DNA from: Piper betle
Lineage: Eukaryota > Streptophyta > Magnoliopsida > Piperales > Piperaceae
Length of the DNA: 64,000 nt
Assembly: GCA_033002965.1 (NCBI GenBank)
Contig: JAURVB010001936.1
Coordinates: 1-64,000 of the forward strand
Direction of reading: 5' to 3'
Under the pieces are notes generated by a model. The model did not search any database, was not told the DNA's origin, and saw only the letters and a program-made list of their open reading frames with translations. This document shows, piece after piece, positions 26,407 to 37,035 of this stretch. Numbering within the stretch: the first letter of the stretch is position 1; every line of letters begins with the position of its first letter. Made by a program: the position numbers and the translations under genes.

Positions 26407-29400
26407 ATGAGAGAGAAGTCCATCCGATCGATCAGCGCCATGCATGACCTCCCAGATCTCAAAGTCCACGTCAATGGCCGTTCCACCTTCTTCCTCAACC
26501 AGGTACGTATATGCGCTCCGAATTCTCACCCATGCATGCAAGTACGTCCTCATGCAAATCCATATTTTTCGTAACCTTTTTTGCTCCATGCAATCCATGC
26601 ATGCAGAGCACGCTCTCCAACTACTCTGGATTGGTGCGGAAGATGGTGAATCAAGAGAAGAAGAATAAGAGCAAGAACAAGATTGCCGAGCTCGAGATCA
26701 AAATCAATGGCTTCCCCGGCGGTTCGACAGGTTTCGAGCTCGCAACAAGGTTCTGCTACAACAACGGAGGGTACCCACTTACTCCCGCCAACCTCCCCCT
26801 CCTCCACTCCGCCTCAATCTTCCTCGCCATGAACGAAGACGCAGCAAGGTGCAACCTCCACCACCAAGCCGAGACCTTCCTCGACGGCCTCTTCTACTGG
26901 ACATGGTCCGACCTCCTCTCCTCCCTCAGGGCCTGCGAGCCCCTCTTCCCCATTGCCGACTCCTCTGGCCTCCTCCACAAGCTCATCTCCTCCCTCCTCG
27001 TCAAGATGGCGGCCGTATCTTCTTCTTCTTCTTCTTCCTCTTCCTCTTCCTCTGGTTCTTCTTCTTCTTCCTCGCCGGAATGTAGCTCCGGCGGGTCGGC
27101 GTCCAGGGCGATGTATCCGGCGAGGAAGGCCTGGTGGTTCGACGACCTGACGGGCCTGTCTCCAAGAATGGTGGAGAAGATGTTCAAGATCATGGGTCTG
27201 TATGGGAGGGAGAACAACAACATGGTGTTGACAAGGTTTCTCCTCCATTACTTGAAGGTGGCAGCTCAGAGAAGGAGTGGTGGTACTGTCCATGGATCCA
27301 TTGCGAGGTCTGCGTGTGGGGGGTTGGCAGCCACTGCTGTTCACGGGGTGGTGTCGGTGGGAAGGTTGGGGTTTTCTTGCAGGGGGCTGTTCTGGGTTTG
27401 GAGAGTGGTGTCTGGGCTTGGGGTTGGGAAGGGTGTTAGGGGGTTTTGGAGGGGTTGATTGGTGGGGTGCTTGACCAGGCAAGCTTGGATGATTTGCTGG
27501 TGTTGGGCCATGGTGTTGGTGGTGGGGTTTATGATGTGGGCCTTGTGGTGAGGTTGTTGAGGGTTTTTGCTGTGTTTGGTGGGGAGGAAGAGGGGAAGGA
27601 GGGGTGCTTGTTGAGGATGAAGAAGGTTGGGAGGCTCATGGATAGGTACATGGGGGAGATTTCTCCTGATCGTGGGCTGAAGGTGTCAAAGTTCTTGGGT
27701 GTTGCAGAGGGCCTGCCGGATGCTGCAAGGGATTGCTTTGATGGGGTTTACAATGCCATAGACATCTATCTTGAGGTATAATATATTAAAAATTTCTGCA
27801 TTTTGTATCTCAATCTGATTCAGGATTTGTAGTGAAATATGGAACCAAATGCATGATTGTGGAATAATGTTTTCTTTTTTCAAGAATTTAGATTTTCCTT
27901 TTCCTGATAAAATTGGCTTAGAACAACTCTTATCACATACTATTTGGTGTTTGTCAGCTTCGTTCAATCTCAATCTGAGACATTTGTTACGAAGGACGGA
28001 ACCAAATATTGCTCGTATTGCATAACACCCTTATTCTATTTTTCAAGAACTCTAGACTATTTTTCGTATAACATTGGATGGAATCTGTGATATTACAGAT
28101 GCCATTGTTTATTTGCCTTTTCTTTTCATATATTCGAGAAATACTTCATTCTATCTCGTAGATGTTTGCCAGCTTTGTTCATTTCTATTAACCATTTAGA
28201 GCCGCAATTTCAGTGGCCTAATTTATTTTAATCTCTTTCAGAAGTTTTGAATGTTTTTTTCTTTCAATTGTGTGGAATGTCTCTGTTTTTTTATATTTGA
28301 ATATGATAATGGGGACAGTTTATACTATTTCTTAAGAAATTTAGACCATTTTCTTACAAATTGAATTAGAACTGTTATACTGCGAATGCAATTGTTTATT
28401 TTGTCTCCCCTCTCTTTATTCATTTTCCAGATCTGGTAGGTGCTTGTCTTCTTTATTCATTCCTGACAACCATTTACTTCTGCATATTTCAGCATGCATA
28501 ATATTCTAGCGCAGAAAAATGATTTTTTTCTTTTTCATATATCAATGTGATTAATCACTGTACTTCACTTGATGCTATCTGGTAGGTGTTTGTCAGCTTT
28601 GTTCATGTTTGTTCTACAATTACTGCCGCATGTTCCAGGTTCCTATCAATTCTTGTGTTAGAAGTTCTTTGAACATTGATATATACCCTCATCAAACAAA
28701 ACTTTGATTCTCTAATTTATATTGTTTTCTCGTTCTATCTGAGAACATCTTTGAAAATGCCCTAACTTTTTAATATGTCTTATTTCCTTACCTGTTCTAT
28801 ATGGGAATTGGCTATGTGTAATATATAAATGGTGATTCTTACATGTTATGGCTAAATTGTTCAGCAGTTAGCATGACTCAGAAATTCTACAATTGCTATA
28901 CTTGCCTATGCTAAGTAAGTTGCAGCAAAAAAACATACGATCAATAAGTGTTCTTTTTGGGAACTTTGGCTGCTCTTATAGCATAAAAATCTAGCAAACA
29001 TCATCATTTCTGCCATTTCTACTGTTAATGAAAACAATTCCTCATAAGATCAGATGTGATTTTTGGAAACTCAAGGTTGTTTTGTGTAGCATAAAAGGTT
29101 AAAAATTAGCATCCTTGTTGTTATTTCTACTGTTATTGAATTCATTTTTTCTTAGGTATATAATGACTTCATATATGATATCTGTTATTGACAGTCTCAC
29201 CCATCACTGAGCTTTGAGGAGAGATCAAAGCTATGCAGATGCCTAAACTATGAGAAGCTCACCCTGGAATGCTGCAGGGATCTGGCAAAAAACCCACGAA
29301 TCCCTCCGAAGATTGCAATCCAGGCTCTTGCATCCTGGCAATCAAGAAACCAACCAACAAGCAGCCCAGATGGTCCCAGCTCAAGGGAAGCTCAGAGTAG

Positions 29401-29590
29401 GAAAGGGGTGGCAGTAGGGAGAACAGTGGATGTGAATGAGGAGACGAGGGTGAACTTGGAGAGAATGCAGTTGAGGGTTATGGAGCTGGAGAAGGTTTGC
29501 ACACAGATGAAGAACCAGATGTCCAAAAAGGTGAAGGGCAAGTCCATGGTTAATTCTGCTTATCACAAAAACTTGCCTAAACTTTGCTAA
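26407..29590 (+). CDS. BTB/POZ and NPH3-domain protein (NRL family), one frame break
   Basis: Plant NPH3/RPT2-like proteins are substrate adaptors for CUL3 E3 ligases, several acting in phototropin signalling. Coding exons are 26407-26502, 26607-27775 and 29195-29590, with GT-AG borders; the third intron border follows a 1.4-kb intron. The divergent BTB region is at about residues 12-130 ([18 protein letters not shown]), a serine tract follows (encoded by 27015-27076), and the NPH3 domain starts near residue 207 ([19 protein letters not shown]). It ends with [20 protein letters not shown] and a C-terminal coiled coil. About 553 residues. The frame breaks once at the G5T4 run at 27439-27447, where one base is missing: the upstream frame stops at 27456-27458 while homology resumes in the next frame ([15 protein letters not shown]). 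Exon 2 is 1,169 bases; 1,170 would restore the phase to exon 3. It resembles the At3g19850/At1g50280 group. Confidence 0.88.
27015..27076 (+). repeat. (TCT)n-type tract encoding polyserine
   Basis: TCT/TCC repeats inside the NPH3-like exon 2 encode about 18 serines interrupted by one glycine, placed between the BTB region and the NPH3 domain. Confidence 0.9.
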
Positions 29591-30617
29591 CCTCTGTGCT
29601 TTCCTACTCTTATTACATGAGATGTGTTCAATTGTAATGACATACATTCTTTTGTAAATTGAGCAACATGGTGCTTTGGATAGCTTGCGTGATGTACCGT
29701 TTTTGGTTCAAGAGTTTGATTCAAGATTGATTTGGTGAAGTTGGTCACATTATGATTGATGAGGAATGAATACTGTGGAAAATTCTCCTGCTCAAATCGG
29801 TGTGGATTTTTCATTTTTTTTCTTGCCTCTTGAACAGAATTACCTGATTGAAATTGAATGCTTAGTCTAGCAGGGGATTCTGAAATAAGTCTTCTTAACT
29901 TTCCTGGATCAGAAATGCTTAAATCTTATTCTTTTAAATCAAAATGGAGGTTCAGATGTTGGGGAAAAAATGTGGCTTCGAGCCTGGTGTTGTATAAACT
30001 AAGATTCCACTGATGTTGGTGGCACTCCTAGTTTGGTCGCCAAAATGAAGCTTAGTTCAACATGTTGGCCAAAGATACTATACTGTCAAAACTCAAAACT
30101 CAAGTGAGTTCAAAGGTCAGTTCTTTAGTACCATGGGAGCTCTTTCCATCTTCGAGTAAGTGAAGACCGCCTCACAAACTGTACCTATTTTTTATTAATA
30201 AGAAAGGAATATTAAAATTTGTGTAACGCGCCGAAAATAAGAGAATTCAACCAATCAAAATACAAAAATTATATATATATATATATAAATAATAATTAAT
30301 TTGTCTAATTATTTGGTGAGTGAGAGCATATAGGTTAGATTATTTCTAATATGAGCTGAAGCATCTAATCTACCACAAGAAGGTAATCTTGGGTACTACA
30401 ATCACCTGGCAAATTATATAATAAATTATTTTTATATAACTAATAACATCCTAATATAAAAAACATTCAAATATCCAGCAAACTCCCGCCAAAAGTTCAT
30501 TCACCCCCCCGTCACGCTTTATAACCCACCGCCGCCACAACCACGGCAGCCACCGCCGCGGGCACCGCCGTCGGCAGCCCGCCATGGCTGTCGACGCTGC
30601 TCAAGAAATGCAGCACG
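29591..30617. other. Spacer between the NPH3-like and PPR genes
   Basis: 3' UTR of the NPH3-like gene, then AT-rich DNA. CTTTATAACCC at about 30518-30528 could be the PPR gene TATA region, with a GC-rich leader directly after it. No other feature seen. Confidence 0.4.
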
Positions 30618-32341
30618 ATGGACCAGATCAAGCAACTCCACACCTACCTCATCACCCACGCCCTCTCCCACTCCCCTCCCCACCTTGCCAACCTCCTCGT
30701 CTCCCTCGCCGTCTCCCCCTTGTCCCACCTCCCAACCGCCTCCCTCCTCTTCGACCGCATCCCCAATCCCTCCACCTTCATGTGGAACACCATGATTCGG
30801 GGCTTCTCTGCCGCCTCAAACCCCGAAAATTCGGTCCGTTTCTTCGCCAGAATGCTCCGGTCTGGCGGTTTGCCAGACCGGCACACCTATCCGCTGCTTC
30901 TGAAGGCGGCCGGGCCGCGTGGATCAGTTTCATGGACAGATAGTTAAGTTCGGATTGGATTCGGATCGGTTTGTTGGGAATGGCCTGGTTTCGGTCTATG
31001 CAAATGGTGGGCGGATTGACGATGCACTGTAAATTGTTTGATGAAATGCCTGTGTGGGATTGCGTTGGTTGGACCGCTCTGGTGGACGGGTATGTGAAGA
31101 GTAGTAGAGGGGAGGAAGGTTTGGGGGTGTTTGGGAGGATGAGGGGTTTGGGAGTGGAGGTTGATGGGGTTGGGTTGGTAAGTGTTCTTTGTGCTGTGGG
31201 GATGGTTGGTGATCTTTGGTTTGGGAGGTGTTTGCACGGGGATTATGTGGTGAAGGGGAGGGTTGTTGGGGATGTTTATGTGAGGAGTGCTTTGTTGGAC
31301 ATGTATGGGAAGTGTGGGTGTTGCGAGGATGCGCAGGGGGTTTTCGAGGAAATGCAGGTGAGGAATGTGGTTGCTTGGAGTGCTTTGATTGCAGGTTATG
31401 TTATTTGCTGCAGGTACATGGACGCATTGTCAGTTTTCCAACAGATGCTTTTGGAAGAGGTAATGCCGAATCGGGCTACATTGACGAGTGTTCTCACTGC
31501 CTGTACTCAAGTTGGGGCTTTAGATCAGGGGCGATGGATTCATGCTTTCATTGGTAAGAGGAAAATACAGATGAATGTTCCACTGGGAACTTCTTTGCTC
31601 AATATGTACGCAAAATGTGGATCGGTTGAGGAGGCGCTTGATGTTTTCATGGCCCTGAGTGATAAGGATGTGTATCCTTGGACTGCCATGATTAATGGTT
31701 TAGCAGTGCATGGGCACGTTGATTTGGCATTGGATTTCTTCAGAGACATGGTAAGCGCCGGGGTACGCCCTAATGCTGTAACCTTTATGGGTGTGCTATC
31801 TGCCTGCTCTCATGGAGGTTTGGTTGATCAGGGCATAATGTTCTTCAATTCTATGAGTAAAGTTCATGGTGTTGATCCAACTTTGGATCACTATGGATGT
31901 GTGGTGGACCTTCTTGGTCGCAACGGACGCTTGCAAGAAGCATTGAGTTTGATAAGAAACATGTCTCGGGATCCTGGTCCCGGTGTTTGGGGAGCTCTGC
32001 TTGCTTCCTGTGTGAAGCACAAGGATTTTGAACTGGGAGAGCTCGTCGGAAACCATTTGATAAAATCACAGCCGGATCATAGTGGAAGATATGTACTTTT
32101 AGCAAACCTGTATTCTACAGCACAGATGTGGGAAGAAGCTGCAATTGTGAGGAAGCTCATGAAAGGAACAGCAGTGGAGAAGGTCCTCGGATTCAGTTGG
32201 ATAGAAATCAGTGGCGTCATTCATGAGTTTATTGCCTTGGACATGTCTCATTCCAAATCTGAGGACATTTATTTGATGCTAAGCAGTCTTACTAAACACA
32301 TAAAAGGAACTGTAGATCTGCTACCAGATGGCTCCATTTGA
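30618..32341 (+). CDS. PLS-class pentatricopeptide repeat protein, E subgroup, two frame breaks
   Basis: An organellar RNA-binding protein; E-class members usually take part in C-to-U editing or other RNA maturation in plastids or mitochondria. Single exon, as usual for the family. The start at 30618 (MDQIKQLHTYLI) is the only ATG after an in-frame stop in the leader. Repeats follow one another (TFMWNTMIRGF, VRNVVAWSALIAGY, GTSLLNMYAKCG, YPWTAMINGLAVHG, VTFMGVLSACSHGG), then the E region (VWGALLASCVKHKDFELGEL, GRYVLLANLYSTAQMWEEA). There is no DYW domain. The frame changes twice by one base: near 30905-30922 (after YPLLLKAAG) and at 31030, where an extra T turns CTG-AAA into CTGTAAA. Between them DQFHGQIVKFGLDSDRF is read in the third frame. 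From 30971 on, 456 residues are open. It resembles At1g50270. Confidence 0.88.
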
Positions 32342-32535
32342 GTTTATAGGGACTTGCAATAAGTACAACTATTTGTAAGTTCAGCTCATACCTGTTGGAA
32401 TTACAAATCACATAGCTTTGTGGTTGAGACTATTACTATAGATATACATAAGGATTTGAGCAGCTCAAATATAGATACCAGATTCCATCATAGAAACAAC
32501 AGCACATAAAATGCAGAATGGTATACAGAAGAATT

Positions 32536-34136
32536 TCATACATAGTCAAAAGTGGCCATGTGATTATGTGCAACAGTGCCGATCCACAGCTTTCTATTTC
32601 TTTCTTAAACTTTGCTAACCAGCTTTATCGTCTCACCCTTTCTGTCTTCAAGCACTACCAAAATGTCTCCTTTCTCATTGAAGAGTGATATGACTGTGAA
32701 CATCTTCATTCCCATTAGATTAGCCAGGAAATTCAACTTCATTGGTAATCTGAAGTAGATGCTTTTTGTCCAGGGGTGGTTTGAGAGAACTTCTTGAATT
32801 GGTGTCCGACAACAGTCAATGGCAACCCAAAACTGCCCCCTCTCATTCAGTCGCACATTATCTGGAAAGCCAGGCAAGTTTGCAAAAACCTCAACTTGTC
32901 CTGCATCAGGACCTTCTAACCAATATCTCAATAGCCTGAAAGATGCGACAGCAGTTGAGTAGTCGAGTTAAAACTATGTTACATAAGAATGAGATTCATG
33001 ATTTGAATTCCAGCTACCTGCAATTTGTGGTCTCTGTGAAGAGCAGAAATTCTTTATCACTGGAAATCTGTACTCCATTTGGAAATGCAAGACCATTGAG
33101 GACAACGTGAGTTGTCTTTGTTTCTGGGTCATACCTTAGCAATCTTCCTGTTGCTTCTCCTTCTAACAATATTAAGAAGTGGTTCCTACATTATCAGGAT
33201 GTATCCTATCAAGAGCAGAATCCATAGCATTTGACAATTATGTCTAGGATGTGGAAGGATAACACAAAGCTCACACTCTGTTATATCTCAGACTAGTATC
33301 GGTGAAGTAAATGAAGCCATTAGGATGAAGGTCCATATCATTTGCAAAGTGAATGGGCTTGCCACCAGCTTGTGTGGCCAAAGGAGTTGCAATCCCACCC
33401 TTGGGCCCTACGACCAGGAGACCATAGTAAGCATCGGCAATGTAGAGATCACCTATTTTCTTATCAAATCTCAGCCCAGTGGTTGGCTCACAGCGCTGCT
33501 CATGCTTGTATTGCTTGGAAGTTGTCGAGTGCACCCCATTAGCGCATTCTTTCTTGGACTTTGCAAAAGAGATCAGGTTTGATTTACGTTTATATGAAAG
33601 ACAATAATAGCATTGACATAAACCGAAGCAAAGCAGCCAAGCAGATAAATGCTTGTGTGACTCTTTGCTAGAACCATTTGATAAGATCTGAACCAACATG
33701 ATCTAACATACAGATGGACTCACCAGTTAGGAGTTACAGTGGCAAAGGTCTCCCATTCAAGATCATGGCCCATCCATCTCACAACACGCCCATCGGCCAA
33801 GCCTGCATATGGCCCTCTCCCCTCCAAATCAAACTCTGGGGACCCTGGTACATAAACTTCGTCAACAAACTCCAACTTCCCACTTCTAAGCCTGCTTTGG
33901 TTGTCCCTTGGCCACTGCTCCATGACCTCCTTGTAGGGAGCCATCGAGTGCTTCACGGGTCGGTAGTCATGGCCGCCCAGAGGCCCCAGATGGAGTGGAT
34001 CCATGAAGATGAGAGCCAGGCCAAGCACCAGGAAGAACGGAACTGGGTGCTGCCACAATCCCTCATCCTTGCACAAGCTCTTCTTCCTCTTCTCCATGGG
34101 AGATACCTCTGACATTGAAGCCATGGAGGTACACAT
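32536..34136 (-). CDS. Strictosidine-synthase-like protein (SSL), premature stop before the conserved C-terminus
   Basis: A six-bladed beta-propeller of the plant SSL/YLS2 family, membrane-anchored and secretory-pathway; most members lack true strictosidine synthase activity. Coding exons in order: 34136-33724, 33558-33275, 33185-33018 and 32935-32605. Exon 1 has an N-terminal anchor (PFFLVLGLALIFMDPLHLGP) then PYKEVMEQWPRDN. Later come GLRFDKKIGDLYIADAYYGL, HFANDMDLHPNGFIYFTDTS, LLEGEATGRLLRYDP and LPGFPDNVRLNERGQFWVA. The frame ends in TAA at 32607-32605, yet reading through gives KLWIGTVAHNHMATFDYV and a stop at 32538-32536, which is the normal family C-terminus. Exon 1 ends in phase 2 at a strong donor (GTGAGT), but the only acceptor giving the right exon 2 frame is phase 0, so one base also seems missing at that junction. 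The remaining phases agree. Confidence 0.85.
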
Positions 34137-36660
34137 TTGTAGGGAGTGAAGGATCTATAATCATTTTATGTCCAATAGCCATGCATTGTGTGATGAAGCT
34201 GACAATAAGGCAGGTAGAAGTGTAGTTTGGCCTTGTTTTTGTACTATGGAAACCAAAGTTCAACCTACCTTGTGATGCAAACATATCATTCATCTTTCAG
34301 TGGCAAGGAATGCAATCTTCCATTTTAGCTTAGACTGTTGACATCAGGAATCTTGTTTGAGGTCATTTAATTGACCCCATTGCTTAAATAATGCCCCCCA
34401 TTTTGCAATGGCATTAGAACTGCTTGAAAGTTTGGTTGATTCTTATCACAACAATGTGGTTCGTGATTTTGTCTTCTCTAAATTGTAATTGGTGGCAAAC
34501 ATTGAGGGGGCAGCAAAGGCTTGCAAGGTGTTCGTAAAATAAGTCCGAAAAAACTAAAGAATTTTGGAAGAAAAAATACAAAGTGGATGGTTTAACCGTC
34601 AATCAATGGTTATATATATTAATAAATATTTTCCTGCTTTTCCCGACCTTGAATTTGATTGGTTCATTGAATTGACCACCTAGATCATGCTTACATGATA
34701 ACATTTTAGGGTTAATAAGAATCAAGATGGAAAAGTGAGAAAAATTTTGATAGTAAACAAGATGGTTTCCCCAAACAAAAATCACATGCTTAGACAAATA
34801 GATAAGTTTTTACGACAAAATTTTGTCCGCAAAAAATGTGCCTCAAACTTTGAATCCGCAACTTGAATTTGTGGCATTATTTCTATGTAAATGTCGGAGA
34901 GCCTTATATGCGTCGTAGCGTACACTTTTTTTTTTTTTGAGTAATTTAGTAGGTCGCATAATTTAAAAAGTTAAATTAAATAATAAAATAATAAATAATA
35001 AAGATAATTATAAAATTTTTTAAATCAATTATTTTGTACCTAAATTTGGTTACATGTATGTATGAGCACAAATGAATCTAGATCACTTCTAACCCCCGGG
35101 TGCTATTTCATATAAGAAAATTAATATGTTGAAAGTTCTTAAAAAAGCCAAAGACCTAATAGACAACTAGAAAGGTATATATAATGAAACCTCTCTATTC
35201 TTGAAATAACAAAATTACTACAGAGATATTTAATGAGTTAGTGATTTGGTTAAAATTGATTGGGCCTGACAACCACACTAGTTGTGAGGTCTTAAAGCTA
35301 AATACTACTCTTCATATAAATTAGGTTAACTATTAATAAATTTTAATTTAAACTATAAAAATCTTTGGTAATACAAAATTCTTACTAAATATAAATTTAG
35401 TATTATTTAGATAACATATTTATGTTAAAATAAAATTTAGATGATGTAATTATAAAATTTTAATTAAATATATTAATAATGCTTATTTTATTCACAGTAA
35501 TGAATATAATTATATTTTTAAAAATAAATAAAAATAATAGTAAAAAAAAGCTTCTACCACTAACCCTCTTAAAATAAAAATGTTGTGGTTAAAATTATTA
35601 TTATTTTGACTATTTTAAAATGATCAAAAAATATTTAATTATTTTATTTTAATTTAATTATTTTATTTTTAATTTAATTTGAGATAGTCAATAAAACGGT
35701 AAACCATTCGACCACTTGCCATTCTACGAGTAACCAAAGAAATTTTAAGATGAAAATATAATGTTAAAAGTATTAGATTGATTTAAAAATCTATAAATAT
35801 TTTAATTATTTATATAAAATTTTAAGCTTATCTATATAGATGTTGAGTACTGAGATCAATTAAATAATTCTAAGTGCAAGCTATGTGCCTATATATAGCT
35901 CATGGTATAACTCTTTAAATTACTCTAATATTAAGTTTTAATTTGTAGCGTTCATTTAAAAATATTATATCTCTTATATAAGCGGTGAAAAAATAAATTT
36001 TAAAATAATCATTTAACAAACACTATTAATATTTAATCAACGAAAAAATAATTGTATTTTGACAATTTACAGTCGCTGTAATGGTAAAAAATGGTAATAT
36101 ATTAAAAATCTGTTAAGTGTTGCTCATGATTAACAATTGCAAACTATTAACATGGTTACGGAGAAGGAGCTCAAACCGAATTGTTTACCTTCTCTTAATT
36201 ACTTTAACTTTTATTAAATGATTATTTTAGCTAAGCTTATCAATCATACTTAAGTATTGTATTATTGAATATGATGTTTAAAGAGTATAATCGTGCCCAT
36301 ATTTTTATTTTTAGTTTTACAAAATAAAAATAATTAAAAATGATAAATTAAGAAGGGCTTTTTAATTAAACGAGTTGAGGCAAGAAATGTAAGGCAAACT
36401 CATACCATATTGAGTAACTAGTAAAAGCCACTCTAGTATTATATATATATATATATATATATATTTATTCAATAATAATTTAAAATAAATTAATTATTAA
36501 AGTTTAAATAATTTAATTATATACTTATAATCTGTTAAGAGTACAATGATTATATTATTATATAAAATTATTATTATTATTATATAATTATATTTATTAT
36601 TTTTAATATTTTTTAATATAAATGATAATATACAAATTATATAAATTATTTTATGTAATA
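34137..36660. other. AT-rich intergenic spacer
   Basis: About 2.5 kb of extremely AT-rich DNA between the diverging SSL and PUB62-like genes, with stops in all frames and an AT microsatellite at 36440-36465. The first few hundred bases should contain the SSL promoter. No gene or mobile element recognised. Confidence 0.55.
36440..36465. repeat. (AT)n microsatellite
   Basis: An uninterrupted AT dinucleotide run in AT-rich spacer. Confidence 0.95.
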
Positions 36661-37035
36661 TAAATTATCGATGGAGCCCACCCACTTTCCTCTCCAGTCT
36701 CCCACTTCAACCTGCAACCCCATCATTCTCCCTCCTCCCCAAAGTCCATAATCTCCAACCATCCTTCTTCCAATTTCCTCCCAAAATCAATTGCTTCCTC
36801 CAATCCCTACCTCCAGATTCGGATTCCTCTCATTTTTCTCGATTTTTTTGAGCTACTTTTCCAGCTCCGAGACCTCGGTTTCGCCCCGAGACCATGGCCC
36901 CCGGCTCCTGCATGAGGTGAGCCGCTTGCAGTAAAAAGAAGAGTTTCGGAAGAGCTTGAATGGCGGGTTTCTGAGTCACCCAGGTGGAAAAGGTTCGAAC
37001 TTTACCGATATCTTGTTCCGATGCGAGAATGATCG
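36661..37035 (+). other. Promoter-proximal region and 5' leader of the PUB62-like gene
   Basis: The sequence switches from AT-rich to C/T-rich at about 36665, typical of a plant 5' UTR. An ATG at 36894 opens a short frame ending at a good donor (ATGAG then GTGAGC at 36917); this could be a short upstream frame or a first exon, and I cannot decide. Confidence 0.35.
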
